A stretch of DNA of 64,000 bases, taken from assembly GCF_014773245.1 (NCBI RefSeq), contig NZ_JACWMX010000002.1, forward strand, positions 124,001 through 188,000. The letters run 5' to 3'. This DNA is from Mucilaginibacter glaciei (GTDB taxonomy: Bacteria > Bacteroidota > Bacteroidia > Sphingobacteriales > Sphingobacteriaceae). Made by a program: the position numbers and the translations under genes. Below, one piece after another: positions 9,887 through 19,665 of the stretch (position 1 is its first letter; every line of letters starts with the position of its first letter). Under the pieces are notes generated by a model that was not told the origin of the DNA, did no database searches, and saw only the letters and a program-made list of their open reading frames with translations.

Positions 9887-11641
9887 ATGGAAACACAAAC
9901 AATCACACAAGAGATAGGTGCCATCACAACAGATGCCGTGAAAACACCAACCATTGAAGTTTCAGGATCGGTTGCTTTGTTAGAAGCATTGATTGTGGAA
10001 GGTGTGGAAACTATTTTTGGTTACCCTGGTGGTGCCATTATGCCTATTTATGACGCCCTTTACGACTATAAAGAAAAACTGAACCATATCCTGGTACGCC
10101 ACGAACAGGGCGGCATCCACGCCGGGCAGGGTTATGCCCGCACATCGGGCAAGGTGGGTGTGGTATTTGCAACCAGCGGCCCCGGCGCTACTAATTTAGT
10201 TACCGGCTTAGCCGATGCGCAAATTGACAGTACACCGTTGGTATGTATCACCGGGCAGGTATTCGCCCATCTTTTAGGTACCGACGCCTTTCAGGAAACA
10301 GACGTAATCAACATTACCACCCCTGTTACCAAATGGAACTACCAAGTGACGGATGCAACCGAAATTCCCGAAGTTATTGCCAAGGCATTTTACATTGCTA
10401 AAAGCGGCAGGCCGGGCCCGGTATTGATAGACATCACCAAGAACGCCCAGATCCAGAAATTCGACTACGACGGTTACATCAAATGCAACCATATCCGTAG
10501 TTACAGGCCAAAACCTATCGTAAGGCAGCAATATATCCAACAGGCTGCGGAACTGATCAATCAAGCAAAAAAACCATTTATTATATGGGGGCAGGGTGTA
10601 ATATTAGGCAGTGCCGAGCAAGAGTTTAAAACCTTTGTTGAAAAGAGCGGCATCCCGGCAGCATGGACCATCCTGGGTGCAGGCGCTATCCCTACAGATC
10701 ATCCGCAAAATGTGGGTATGCTGGGTATGCACGGTAACTACGGGCCTAATGTTTTAACCAACGAATGTGATGTACTGATCGCTATTGGGATGCGTTTTGA
10801 CGATCGTGTAACCGGCCGCTTAGATAAATACGCTAAACAGGCAAAAGTGATCCATTTGGATATCGACCCGGCCGAGATAGATAAAAATGTTAAATCGGCC
10901 GTACCTGTTTGGGGAGATTGTAAAGAAACCCTGCCCCTGCTCACCGCAGCTGTTGAAGCCAAACAGCACGATGAGTGGTTAGCTTTATTTAATGACTATA
11001 CCCGCAAAGAAATTGAAGCCGTTATACACGATGAACTGAACCCAACCAGTGGCGAGATGACCATGGGCGAGGTGATCAAACAATTAAACGACATTACTAA
11101 AGGCGAAGCCGTTATTGTAACCGACGTAGGCCAGCACCAGATGGTGGCCTGCCGTTACGCCAAACTAAATAAAACCCGTAGCAACGTTACCAGCGGCGGT
11201 TTGGGTACAATGGGTTTTGCCCTTCCGGCAGCCATCGGCGCCAAATTTGGTGCGCAGGACCGTACCGTAGTTGCCATTATCGGCGATGGCGGTTTCCAGA
11301 TGACCTTACAGGAACTGGGTACCATTATGCAAAGCAAGGTGGATGTAAAGATCATCATCCTGAACAACCGGTTCCTGGGCATGGTGCGCCAGTGGCAGGA
11401 GCTGTTTAATGAGCGCCGTTACTCGTTCGTAGATATTCAGAGCCCTGATTTTGTAATGGTTGCCAAAGGTTATGGCATTGCAGGTAAAATGATAGACCAA
11501 CGAGCAGACCTAACTACCTCCCTACACGAAATGATAGACCATAAAGGCTCGTTCCTGTTAGAAGTAATGGTAACCAAAGAGAACAACGTATTCCCGATGG
11601 TACCGCAAGGCTGCAGTGTAAGCGAGATCAGGTTAAAATAA
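9887..11641 (+). CDS. ilvB: acetolactate synthase, large (catalytic) subunit
   Basis: This 584-residue thiamine diphosphate enzyme condenses pyruvate with pyruvate or 2-oxobutyrate, the first common step to valine, leucine and isoleucine. The catalytic glutamate is in RHEQGG (Glu73). The thiamine diphosphate and Mg motif runs from GDGGFQ near residue 466 to LNN near 492, and the central FAD-type domain has the expected length. A 30-residue polar N-terminal extension precedes the conserved start. The regulatory subunit follows after 20 bp, so the two are made together. Anabolic AHAS rather than catabolic acetolactate synthase is indicated by the partner subunit. Confidence 0.96.
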   Translation: METQTITQEIGAITTDAVKTPTIEVSGSVALLEALIVEGVETIFGYPGGAIMPIYDALYDYKEKLNHILVRHEQGGIHAGQGYARTSGKVGVVFATSGPGATNLVTGLADAQIDSTPLVCITGQVFAHLLGTDAFQETDVINITTPVTKWNYQVTDATEIPEVIAKAFYIAKSGRPGPVLIDITKNAQIQKFDYDGYIKCNHIRSYRPKPIVRQQYIQQAAELINQAKKPFIIWGQGVILGSAEQEFKTFVEKSGIPAAWTILGAGAIPTDHPQNVGMLGMHGNYGPNVLTNECDVLIAIGMRFDDRVTGRLDKYAKQAKVIHLDIDPAEIDKNVKSAVPVWGDCKETLPLLTAAVEAKQHDEWLALFNDYTRKEIEAVIHDELNPTSGEMTMGEVIKQLNDITKGEAVIVTDVGQHQMVACRYAKLNKTRSNVTSGGLGTMGFALPAAIGAKFGAQDRTVVAIIGDGGFQMTLQELGTIMQSKVDVKIIILNNRFLGMVRQWQELFNERRYSFVDIQSPDFVMVAKGYGIAGKMIDQRADLTTSLHEMIDHKGSFLLEVMVTKENNVFPMVPQGCSVSEIRLK

Positions 11642-11661
11642 AGTCCCTAAAAGATAACAAC

Positions 11662-12267
11662 ATGGAAACCCAGGATAACGAAAAGCAGGAATATAACATA
11701 ACGGTTTATACAGAAAACCAAATCGGTTTATTAAACCGTATCGCCATCATATTTACGCGTCGTAAAATCAATATCGACAGTCTTAATACTTCTCCCTCAG
11801 AGATAGAGAGCATCCACCGTTTTAATATCGTGATCACCGAGTCTGAAGAAGTGGTGCGTAAACTAACCCGCCAAATAGAAAAACAGGTGGAGGTACTAAA
11901 AGTATACTATCATACCAACGCTGATGTAATATGGCAGGAACTGGCGCTGTACAAAGTATCTACAGATGTAATTGCCGAGCAGGTGAGTGTTGAGCGCTTA
12001 CTGCGCGAGAATGGCGCCCGTGCGGTAGTTATCCGCAAAGATTATACCGTATTTGAAACCACCGGCCATCGCGAAGAAACAGATGCGTTGATCAAGATCC
12101 TGCAGCCATATGGCCTGATAGAATTTGTTCGCAGCGCACGCGTGGCCATCATCAAAAACAGCGAAGGCTTTAACTCTAAGCTGCGCGAATTTGAAAGGTT
12201 AGAGCCTGGCGAGGATGTTGTGGAAAACGAGTACCTCAATAAAGGGCAAAAAGTATTTACGATGTAA
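11662..12267 (+). CDS. ilvN: acetolactate synthase, small (regulatory) subunit
   Basis: This 201-residue protein contains an N-terminal ACT domain (about residues 13-85: ITVYTENQIGLLNRIAIIF onward), followed by the AHAS small-subunit C-terminal domain. It binds the large subunit and confers valine feedback inhibition and full activity. At 201 residues it is longer than E. coli IlvN (about 96) and closer to IlvH-type proteins plus a short acidic tail (GEDVVENEYLN). It lies 20 bp after ilvB and 144 bp before ilvC. The name ilvH would be equally defensible. Confidence 0.93.
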   Translation: METQDNEKQEYNITVYTENQIGLLNRIAIIFTRRKINIDSLNTSPSEIESIHRFNIVITESEEVVRKLTRQIEKQVEVLKVYYHTNADVIWQELALYKVSTDVIAEQVSVERLLRENGARAVVIRKDYTVFETTGHREETDALIKILQPYGLIEFVRSARVAIIKNSEGFNSKLREFERLEPGEDVVENEYLNKGQKVFTM

Positions 12268-12268
12268 G

Positions 12269-12317
12269 ATCAGAATTTACAGGATTATAAAATTAACAAT
12301 ATTCTGAAAATTCTGAT
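12269..12317. repeat. 10-bp inverted repeat between ilvN and ilvC
   Basis: ATCAGAATTT (12269-12278) pairs with AAATTCTGAT (12308-12317) across 29 nt. The rest of this 144-bp gap has a second short repetition (CAATCG..GAAATC twice near 12358-12388). It could be a processing or pause hairpin inside the operon; nothing else is evident. Confidence 0.4.
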
Positions 12318-12411
12318 TCTGACAAAACAGAACTATTTTAAATCACAATAAAAGATCAATCGGTGAAATCATCTCAATCGATGAAATCCCCAAAATCAAA
12401 AAACAAAAACA

Positions 12412-13470
12412 ATGGCAAAACTAAATTTCGGCGGTAGTGAAGAAAATGTAGTAACCCGCGAAGAGTTCCCTTTATCAAAAGCACAAGACGTTTTAAAAGA
12501 CGAGGTTGTTGCTGTAATTGGCTATGGTGTTCAAGGACCCGGTCAGGCTCTTAATCAGAAAGACAATGGCATTAACGTAATTGTTGGCCAGCGTAAAGGC
12601 ACCAAAACTTGGGATAAAGCTATAAGCGATGGCTTTGTGCCCGGCGAAACCCTTTTTGAAATTGAAGAAGCCCTTGAAAAAGGAACTGTTATTTGCTATT
12701 TATTAAGCGATGCAGCACAGATAGCTTTATGGCCAACCGTTAAAAAACATTTAACCCCGGGTAAGGCATTATATTTCTCACACGGTTTTGGGATCACTTT
12801 CAACGAGCAAACAGGCATTATCCCTCCTGCTGATGTGGATGTATTTTTGGTTGCACCTAAAGGCTCGGGTACATCATTACGCCGTATGTTCTTACAGGGC
12901 CGCGGCTTAAACTCAAGTTACGCGATATTTCAGGATGCTACCGGCAAAGCCTTCGAGCGCGTTATTGCATTAGGTATCGCTGTAGGTAGCGGTTACCTGT
13001 TCGAAACAGATTTCCGTAAAGAAGTATACAGCGACTTAACCGGTGAGCGTGGTACGCTAATGGGTTGTATTCAGGGCATTTTCGCAGCACAGTACGATGT
13101 ATTGCGCGCCAATGGGCACTCTCCATCTGAGTCGTTTAACGAAACAGTTGAAGAATTAACCCAATCATTGATGCCGTTAGTTGCAGAAAACGGTATGGAT
13201 TGGATGTACGCCAACTGCTCAACCACGGCACAACGCGGTGCGTTGGACTGGTGGAAGAAATTCCGTGATGCTACCAAACCGGTATTTGAAGATCTGTACA
13301 AAAGCGTTGCTACCGGTGTTGAATCACAAAAATCTATCGACAGTAACAGCAAGCCTGATTACCGCGAAAAACTGGATGCCGAATTAGCAGAACTACGGGA
13401 AAGCGAATTATGGCAGGCCGGCAAAACTGTACGCAGTTTACGCCCCGAGAACCAGGCTGTAGAAGCATAA
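12412..13470 (+). CDS. ilvC: ketol-acid reductoisomerase
   Basis: This 352-residue NAD(P)H enzyme isomerises and reduces acetolactate and acetohydroxybutyrate. The Rossmann fingerprint reads GYGVQGPGQALN (around residues 38-49) where most class I enzymes have GYGSQG. I recall this variant as characteristic of Bacteroidota enzymes. The length is close to class I (about 330-350) rather than the 490-residue E. coli class II. The C-terminal knotted helical domain has the usual acidic residues (ETDFRKEVYSDLTGERG). It lies inside the ilv-leu block and is followed by a REP-like inverted repeat before leuC. Confidence 0.95.
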   Translation: MAKLNFGGSEENVVTREEFPLSKAQDVLKDEVVAVIGYGVQGPGQALNQKDNGINVIVGQRKGTKTWDKAISDGFVPGETLFEIEEALEKGTVICYLLSDAAQIALWPTVKKHLTPGKALYFSHGFGITFNEQTGIIPPADVDVFLVAPKGSGTSLRRMFLQGRGLNSSYAIFQDATGKAFERVIALGIAVGSGYLFETDFRKEVYSDLTGERGTLMGCIQGIFAAQYDVLRANGHSPSESFNETVEELTQSLMPLVAENGMDWMYANCSTTAQRGALDWWKKFRDATKPVFEDLYKSVATGVESQKSIDSNSKPDYREKLDAELAELRESELWQAGKTVRSLRPENQAVEA

Positions 13471-13471
13471 T

Positions 13472-13507
13472 AAAAGGCGAAAGCCGACAGGTAAAAGGCG
13501 AAAGCCA
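13472..13507. repeat. short tandem repeat after ilvC
   Basis: The word AAAAGGCGAAAGCC appears twice (13472-13485 and 13494-13507), separated by 8 bp, directly after the ilvC stop. Confidence 0.6.
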
Positions 13508-13515
13508 AACACCTC

Positions 13516-13601
13516 GCGTCATTGCGAGGTACGAAGCAATCTCAAAACTATGCATCACTGCTTTGCAAATTGGGAGATTGCTTCGTACGTCGCAATGACG
13601 C
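13516..13601. repeat. REP-like inverted repeat with 28-bp arms
   Basis: Arms 13516-13543 and 13574-13601 are complementary at 27 of 28 positions, with a 30-nt centre. The outer word GCGTCATTGCGA is shared in form with the element at 20926-21008. It lies inside the ilvC-leuC gap of a probable operon, where it might act in transcript processing or partial termination. Confidence 0.85.
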
Positions 13602-13623
13602 TAATTAAAATAGAAATACTAAA

Positions 13624-15039
13624 ATGGGACAAACATTATTCGACAAGATCTGGGATGCACACGTCGTCAGTAGCAACGAGGGCTTTCCTGATATTTTATA
13701 CATCGATACGCATTTTATACACGAGGTAACCAGTCCGCAGGCTTTTGATGGTTTACGCACCAGAGGTTTACCTGTTTTCCGGCCAAAACAAACCGTTGCC
13801 ACGGCCGATCATAACGTCCCAACCTGGGACCAGCACCTCCCCATTAAAGAAGAACTTTCCCGTTACCAGGTTGATATGCTCACCAAAAACTGTGCAGAGT
13901 TTGGTATCGAGCTTTACGGTTTGGGGCACCCTTTCCAGGGTATCGTACACGTTATAGGCCCTGAATTAGGCATTACCCGCCCGGGCGGCACTTACGTTTG
14001 CGGCGATAGTCATACCTCCACACACGGCGCCTTTGGTGCCATAGCATTTGGTATCGGTACTTCGCAGGTAGAGCAGGTTATGGCAACCCAGTGTTTATTG
14101 CAATCGCGCCCAAAAAGGATGAAGATTGAAGTGAACGGCAAACTGCAAAATGGCGTTGGAGCCAAAGATATCATTCTATATATCATCGCGCAGATCTCGG
14201 CTGCCGGCGGTACGGGTTATGCAGTGGAATATGCCGGCGATACCATCCGTAGTTTAAGTATGGAAGGCCGCATGACCATCTGTAATATGAGCATTGAAAT
14301 GGGTGCACGTTGCGGATTGATCGCTCCGGATGAAACAACCATCAATTATGTAAAAGGTCGCGAATTTGCACCTAAAGGCGAAGACTGGGATAAGGCAGTA
14401 GCTTACTGGCAAACGCTGTACTCTGACGACGATGCAGATTTTGACAGTGTACTAAGCTTTAAAGCCGAAGATATTGAGCCAATGATCACCTACGGAACCA
14501 ATCCGGGGATGGGCATTGGTGTTACACAACACGTACCCGAAACAGCTTCTTTTGAGCAGAAAGAACAGGGCTCGTACAAAAAAGCCCTTGATTATATGGG
14601 CCTGCATGACGACGAACAATTATTAGGCAAACCTATCGATTACGTTTTCATCGGCAGTTGTACCAACAGCCGCATAGAAGACCTGCGCCAGGTGGCCGAG
14701 TTTGTAAAAGGCAAGCACAAGGCAGATAATGTTACGGTATGGATTGTACCCGGCTCTAAACAGGTGCAGGAACAAGCCATCCGTGAGGGATTGGACAAGG
14801 TATTCGACGCGGCAGGTTTCCCTTTACGCGAACCTGGCTGCAGTGCGTGCCTGGGCATGAACGAGGATAAGATCCCGGCGGGAAAATACTGTGTATCCAC
14901 CTCAAACCGAAACTTTGAAGGCCGGCAAGGGCCGAACTCGCGTACTTTCCTGGCCAGTCCGTTAACTGCCGCAGCAAGTGCTATTACGGGTAAGGTGACG
15001 GATATAAGAGAATTTTTGAAAGAGGAGGAATTGGTATAA
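13624..15039 (+). CDS. leuC: 3-isopropylmalate dehydratase, large subunit
   Basis: This 471-residue aconitase-family subunit carries the 4Fe-4S cluster that isomerises 2-isopropylmalate to 3-isopropylmalate. Cluster cysteines are Cys346 (IGSCTNSR), Cys406 and Cys409 ([10 protein letters not shown]). The substrate-recognition stretch [13 protein letters not shown] is intact. The length is typical of bacterial LeuC. It overlaps leuD by one base (TAATG), which implies translational coupling of the two subunits. The 153-bp gap before it contains a REP-like hairpin. Confidence 0.97.
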   Translation: MGQTLFDKIWDAHVVSSNEGFPDILYIDTHFIHEVTSPQAFDGLRTRGLPVFRPKQTVATADHNVPTWDQHLPIKEELSRYQVDMLTKNCAEFGIELYGLGHPFQGIVHVIGPELGITRPGGTYVCGDSHTSTHGAFGAIAFGIGTSQVEQVMATQCLLQSRPKRMKIEVNGKLQNGVGAKDIILYIIAQISAAGGTGYAVEYAGDTIRSLSMEGRMTICNMSIEMGARCGLIAPDETTINYVKGREFAPKGEDWDKAVAYWQTLYSDDDADFDSVLSFKAEDIEPMITYGTNPGMGIGVTQHVPETASFEQKEQGSYKKALDYMGLHDDEQLLGKPIDYVFIGSCTNSRIEDLRQVAEFVKGKHKADNVTVWIVPGSKQVQEQAIREGLDKVFDAAGFPLREPGCSACLGMNEDKIPAGKYCVSTSNRNFEGRQGPNSRTFLASPLTAAASAITGKVTDIREFLKEEELV

Positions 15040-15626
15040 TGAGTACTAAAATATTTAAACACATCCAAACCAGCGCAGTACCCCTGCCTATCGAAAACAT
15101 CGATACAGACCAGATCATCCCCGCAAGGTTTTTAAAGGCCACTACCCGCGAAGGCTTTGGCAATAACTTGTTTCGCGACTGGCGTTTTGATAACAACGGA
15201 AATCCAAAACAGGATTTTGTACTGAACGAACCTATTTACAGCGGCAAAGTACTGGTTGCAGGCAAAAACTTTGGCTGTGGCAGTAGCCGCGAGCATGCAG
15301 CGTGGGCCCTGGCCGATTATGGCTTTGATGCCGTAGTAAGCAGCTTTTTTGCCGACATCTTTAAAGGCAATGCGCTTAACAACGGTTTGCTACCGGTACA
15401 GGTGAGCGATGACTTTCTGAAAAAGATCTTCGATGCCATATACGCCGATCCGCATGCGGTAATTGAGATTGACCTCGTAGACCAGTTCATTAAAATTGTA
15501 GCGTCCGGTGAACAAGAAAGCTTTGAGGTTAACCCTTATAAAAAGGCGTGCATGACCAACGGTTATGACGATATAGACTACATTCTGAGCAAGAAGGAAT
15601 TAGTTGTTGAATTTGAAAATAGATAA
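15039..15626 (+). CDS. leuD: 3-isopropylmalate dehydratase, small subunit
   Basis: This 195-residue swivel-domain partner of LeuC has the conserved segments [13 protein letters not shown] near the N-terminus and [10 protein letters not shown] in the middle. Together they form the heterodimeric isomerase of leucine synthesis. The start codon shares its A with the leuC stop. A methyltransferase gene follows after 70 bp. Confidence 0.97.
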   Translation: MSTKIFKHIQTSAVPLPIENIDTDQIIPARFLKATTREGFGNNLFRDWRFDNNGNPKQDFVLNEPIYSGKVLVAGKNFGCGSSREHAAWALADYGFDAVVSSFFADIFKGNALNNGLLPVQVSDDFLKKIFDAIYADPHAVIEIDLVDQFIKIVASGEQESFEVNPYKKACMTNGYDDIDYILSKKELVVEFENR

Positions 15627-15696
15627 AGAGTGTTGAATAGAATTGGTAAGTAGTTAATTTCAGCTATCCCCAATGAACTATTGAACAAATGAACTG

Positions 15697-16491
15697 ATGA
15701 ACCAACAAAAAGAGATAAAACGCGAAGGTAAAGGCACTGCAAAGTTATTTGACGAACGCAGCCTTACGGCCGACTATGCAACGTTAGCTCCCCTGCTACA
15801 ACAGGGCTGGGCGGTGTTGGATGTGGGCTGTGGTACCGGCGCAATCTCTAAAGATATTGCCAACCGAGTTGGCCCTGCAGGTCATGTTACCGGAATCGAT
15901 AATACGGCATACTTTATAGAAAGTGGCAGGGAAACCTACGCTGATGTAATTAACCTTGAACTAATCCATGCCGATCTGTTCAGTTTTGAACCGAAGAAAA
16001 AGTTTGACCTAATTGTTTCAGCACGAACGTTGCAATGGTTGAGCAATCCGCAGGAGGCGATATTAAAATTGAAATCGATGCTGAAGCCGGGTGGGACCTT
16101 GTCGATCCTGGATTATAACCACGAGGTATTGGAATGGCAGCCACAACCGCCGGCAAGTATGCTCAAATTTTACGCAACCTTTTTAAGATGGCGCGGTGAT
16201 GCGGGCATGAATAACCACATAGCTGATGATCTGCCCGGATATTTTGAAGATGCCGGGTTGAATAGTGTAGAGATTTTAGGGGCTAATGAGGTTTATAAAA
16301 AAGGCGAACCGAACTTTGAACGTAAGGTCGGCATCTGGTCGTCTGTTGCGCAGATGACACAAATGGTTGACGAGGGCTATATCAGCGACCAAGACAGACT
16401 ACAGGCCATATCCGATTATGACGAATGGATAAAAAGCGACGCGCAGCTCATGGTAATGCACCTGAAAGAAGTGCGCGGCACTAACGAATAA
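15697..16491 (+). CDS. class I SAM-dependent methyltransferase inside the leu operon
   Basis: The 264-residue protein has a Rossmann methyltransferase core: motif I VLDVGCGTGA (40-49), an acidic ribose-binding position in GIDNT, and a post-II stretch DLIVSARTLQWL. The N-terminus is polar, with no membrane segment or signal, so it is cytosolic. It resembles the small-molecule methyltransferase group (UbiE/Tam-like) rather than rRNA or protein enzymes. It sits 70 bp after leuD and only 6 bp before leuB, so it is almost certainly co-expressed with leucine synthesis. The substrate is not evident; an intermediate of the pathway is an attractive but untested idea. The ATG at 15697 is preceded by several out-of-frame start-like codons. 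Confidence 0.85.
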   Translation: MNQQKEIKREGKGTAKLFDERSLTADYATLAPLLQQGWAVLDVGCGTGAISKDIANRVGPAGHVTGIDNTAYFIESGRETYADVINLELIHADLFSFEPKKKFDLIVSARTLQWLSNPQEAILKLKSMLKPGGTLSILDYNHEVLEWQPQPPASMLKFYATFLRWRGDAGMNNHIADDLPGYFEDAGLNSVEILGANEVYKKGEPNFERKVGIWSSVAQMTQMVDEGYISDQDRLQAISDYDEWIKSDAQLMVMHLKEVRGTNE

Positions 16492-16497
16492 TATAAC

Positions 16498-17577
16498 ATG
16501 GGAATTAAAAAACACATATTAGTAATACCCGGCGATGGCATCGGCCCAGAAGTAACCACCTGGGGAAAGGCCGTATTAGAAAAGATAGCCGAGCAATTTG
16601 GTCATCAGTTCACGTATGATAAAGGCCTGATGGGCCACGTAGCCATAGAAGCAACCGGCGAGCCCTTGCCCGAAGAAACATTAGACAAAGCGAAAAATAG
16701 CGACGCTATACTTTTTGGTGCGGTTGGCCATGCTAAATATGATAACGACCCATCGGCAAGGGTGCGCCCGGAGCAGGGATTGTTAAAGATCCGTAAAGAA
16801 TTAGGATTATATGCTAACCTGCGCCCTATCATGCTTTTTGACGAATTGTTGGATGCATCAAGCTTGAAGCCGGAAATCTTGAAAGGTACAGATATCCTCT
16901 TTTTCCGTGAACTCACCGGCGATGTTTACTTCGGCGAGAAGAAACGCAGCGAAGACCGACGTACCGCTTCTGACCTGATGATCTACCATCGTTATGAGAT
17001 TGAGCGGATCGCCCTGAAGGCATTTGAAGCGGCCCGCGTACGTAGTAAAAGGTTATGCTCGGTAGACAAGGCCAACGTGCTCGAATCATCGCGCCTGTGG
17101 CGCGAGGTAGTGCAGGATATGGCTAAAGAATACCCGGATGTAGATACCGAACACATGTTTATCGATAATGCCGCCATGCAACTGGTTAAAAACCCTAAAA
17201 AGTTTGATGTAGTGCTAACCGCTAATCTCTTTGGTGATATCCTGACAGATGAGGCATCGCAAATTGCTGGCTCTATGGGGATGCTGGCGTCGGCATCCAT
17301 TGGTGATGGTACCGGATTTTTTGAGCCTATCCATGGCTCGGCGCATGATATTGCCGGGCAGGACAAGGCTAATCCGCTGGCGTCTATTCTCTCGGTTGCC
17401 TTAATGTTGGAAATTAGCTTTGGGTTGACAGATGAGGCTAGAAAGATAACATCGGCCATTGATAAAACTTTAAAAGATGGTTACCGCACCGGCGATATTG
17501 CTGATACCAAAACCGATCCGGCGAAGATTTTAGGCACCAAGGCCATGGGGCAAAAGGTACTGGAATTTTTAAGTTAA
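16498..17577 (+). CDS. leuB: 3-isopropylmalate dehydrogenase
   Basis: This 359-residue enzyme oxidises and decarboxylates 3-isopropylmalate to 2-oxoisocaproate with NAD. It opens with ILVIPGDGIGPEV, contains the substrate-binding arginine region (RPEQGLLKIRKELGLYANLRP), the RELTGDVYFG stretch, and the metal-binding NLFGDILTDEASQ plus GSAHDIAGQ segments of the isocitrate/isopropylmalate dehydrogenase family. The length is standard. It lies 6 bp after one methyltransferase gene and 60 bp before another. Confidence 0.97.
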   Translation: MGIKKHILVIPGDGIGPEVTTWGKAVLEKIAEQFGHQFTYDKGLMGHVAIEATGEPLPEETLDKAKNSDAILFGAVGHAKYDNDPSARVRPEQGLLKIRKELGLYANLRPIMLFDELLDASSLKPEILKGTDILFFRELTGDVYFGEKKRSEDRRTASDLMIYHRYEIERIALKAFEAARVRSKRLCSVDKANVLESSRLWREVVQDMAKEYPDVDTEHMFIDNAAMQLVKNPKKFDVVLTANLFGDILTDEASQIAGSMGMLASASIGDGTGFFEPIHGSAHDIAGQDKANPLASILSVALMLEISFGLTDEARKITSAIDKTLKDGYRTGDIADTKTDPAKILGTKAMGQKVLEFLS

Positions 17578-17637
17578 AATTAAAAAGTCAAAAGTCAAAA
17601 AAAGACTTAATGACTAATGACACAATAACCCTAACAG

Positions 17638-18393
17638 ATGAAATGGAACGCTGAATTATATGACGACAAACATTCCTTCGTATTTCAATACGGTGAGAAT
17701 GTGCTGGAATTGCTGGATGTAAAATTAGGCGAGCACATCCTTGATCTGGGTTGCGGTACAGGCCATTTAACCAGCGAGATCCAAAAACAGGGTGGCATAG
17801 TTACGGGGATAGATGCGTCTGCAGAGATGATCAAAAAAGCCCGCGACACTTTTCATAACGTTGATTATTTTGTTGCCGACGGAACGGATTTCCATTTTGA
17901 TGATCCTTTCGACGCCATATTTTCAAACGCAACCTTGCATTGGATAAAGGATGCCGATGCGATGATGAAATGCGTACACGATGCACTTAAACCCGGCGGC
18001 CGCTTTGTTGCCGAAATGGGAGGCAAAGGCAATGTACAACAAACGGTAGCGGCCACCAAACAGGTATTGGCAAAATATGGCTATGATAAGGTAGACGAGA
18101 ATAACCCCTGGTATTTACCTTCACCGGGTGAATATGCTACAAAGTTGGAAGCGCAAGGCTTCCGGGTGACTTATATGGCGCACTTTGACCGCAAAACGCT
18201 ATTGCAGGATGGCCGCCAAGGCGTAGCCAAATGGCTGACGATGTTTGGGCCGTCTTTTTTTTCAGAGGTACCGGAAAGTGAATTACCGCAAATATTAAAT
18301 GAAATAACCGACCTGCTGGAGCCCGCCTACAATGATAATGGGCTATGGTATTCGGACTATGTACGATTAAGATTTATAGCTGTAAAAGAGTAG
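17638..18393 (+). CDS. class I SAM-dependent methyltransferase (trans-aconitate methyltransferase-like)
   Basis: The 251-residue protein has motif I ILDLGCGTGH (34-43), GIDAS for ribose binding, and SNATLHWIKD, which matches the Tam-type pattern. The opening MKWNAELYDDKHSFVF also resembles trans-aconitate methyltransferase-like proteins. The gene lies between leuB and leuA (60 and 102 bp gaps). Yeast Tmt1, a trans-aconitate methyltransferase, is known to methylate 3-isopropylmalate, so a pathway acid is a reasonable candidate substrate here; that is inference. It is only distantly similar to the methyltransferase between leuD and leuB, so a recent tandem duplication is unlikely. Confidence 0.85.
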   Translation: MKWNAELYDDKHSFVFQYGENVLELLDVKLGEHILDLGCGTGHLTSEIQKQGGIVTGIDASAEMIKKARDTFHNVDYFVADGTDFHFDDPFDAIFSNATLHWIKDADAMMKCVHDALKPGGRFVAEMGGKGNVQQTVAATKQVLAKYGYDKVDENNPWYLPSPGEYATKLEAQGFRVTYMAHFDRKTLLQDGRQGVAKWLTMFGPSFFSEVPESELPQILNEITDLLEPAYNDNGLWYSDYVRLRFIAVKE

Positions 18394-18495
18394 TAGCAAG
18401 TTGTAAGTAGTACGTTTTACGCACAACTAATAAATATTAAAGCAAAATACGTATCACCTAAAACGTATTACGCAAAACAAATAAATAAAAAGATT

Positions 18496-19662
18496 ATGTT
18501 ACACGACCCAAACCGCGTTTACGTTTTTGACACCACACTTCGCGATGGCGAGCAGGTGCCGGGCTGCCAGTTAACCACCCCCGAAAAGATCGAGATAGCC
18601 CGCGAACTGGAAATACTGGGTGTAGACGTGATAGAAGCAGGTTTCCCGGTATCGAGCCCGGGCGATTTCATGAGCGTTGTCGAGATCTCTAAGGCTGTAA
18701 CAGCGCCTATAGTATGCGCACTTACGCGCGCCAACAAAATGGATATAGATGTAGCGGTAGAATCATTGAAATATGCTAAACGCCCGCGAATCCATACGGG
18801 TATCGGCGCGTCAGACATGCACATCAAGCACAAATTCAACAGTACCCGTGAAGAGATCTTGGAGCGTGCGGTTGAAGCAGTAAAATACGCCAAAAAATCT
18901 GTGGAGGATATCGAGTTTTATGCAGAAGATGCCGGCCGTGCCGATGTAGAATATTTAGCGCAGATGGTTGAAGCTGTTATTGCTGCAGGTGCAACGGTGG
19001 TAAACATACCCGATACCAACGGATATTGCCTGCCTGACCAATACGGCGCCAAGATCAAATTCCTGAAGGATAACGTGAAAAACATCGACCAGGCCATTAT
19101 ATCAGTACATTGCCACAACGACCTGGGTTTAGCTACCGCTAACTCCATAGCCGGTTTACAAAACGGTGCCCGACAAATTGAAGGCACTATAAACGGCATA
19201 GGCGAACGCGCTGGAAATACCTCTATCGAGGAGGTAGTAATGGTGTTAAAAACGCACCAGGTGCTTGGTCTCTATACAAATGTTAACAGCAAAAATTTCT
19301 TTGAGATGAGCCGCATGGTAAGCACACAGATGCGCATGCCGGTACAGCCAAATAAAGCTATTGTGGGCAGCAACGCCTTTGCACACAGCTCGGGAATTCA
19401 CCAGGACGGCTTTTTGAAGAACCGCGAGAATTACGAGATCATTCGACCGGAAGATGTTGGCTTCCCGAGTGCAAGTATCGTTTTGACCGCACGTAGTGGC
19501 CGCCACGCGCTTAAATTCCATTTGGAAAGGCTCGGTTATAAACTGGATAAAGACGAACTTTACGAGACTTACAAAAACTTTTTAACCCTGGCTGATGCCA
19601 AACTGGACATCAATGATGACGACTTGCAGAAATTAATGTCGCACAGGTTGGTAAAGAATTAA
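18496..19662 (+). CDS. leuA: 2-isopropylmalate synthase, short form
   Basis: This 388-residue TIM-barrel enzyme condenses acetyl-CoA with 2-oxoisovalerate, committing carbon to leucine. The DRE-TIM fingerprint [13 protein letters not shown] (11-23) and the metal-binding SVHCHNDLG (about residues 202-210) are present, as is the second signature NGIGERAGN. Classical LeuA is about 500 residues or more and ends in an allosteric leucine-binding domain. That domain is missing here, and the protein ends after the short helical subdomain. Homocitrate or citramalate synthase activity is a formal alternative, but the leu operon context argues for LeuA. The neighbour ilvA starts 3 bp later. Confidence 0.93.
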   Translation: MLHDPNRVYVFDTTLRDGEQVPGCQLTTPEKIEIARELEILGVDVIEAGFPVSSPGDFMSVVEISKAVTAPIVCALTRANKMDIDVAVESLKYAKRPRIHTGIGASDMHIKHKFNSTREEILERAVEAVKYAKKSVEDIEFYAEDAGRADVEYLAQMVEAVIAAGATVVNIPDTNGYCLPDQYGAKIKFLKDNVKNIDQAIISVHCHNDLGLATANSIAGLQNGARQIEGTINGIGERAGNTSIEEVVMVLKTHQVLGLYTNVNSKNFFEMSRMVSTQMRMPVQPNKAIVGSNAFAHSSGIHQDGFLKNRENYEIIRPEDVGFPSASIVLTARSGRHALKFHLERLGYKLDKDELYETYKNFLTLADAKLDINDDDLQKLMSHRLVKN

Positions 19663-19665
19663 GTA

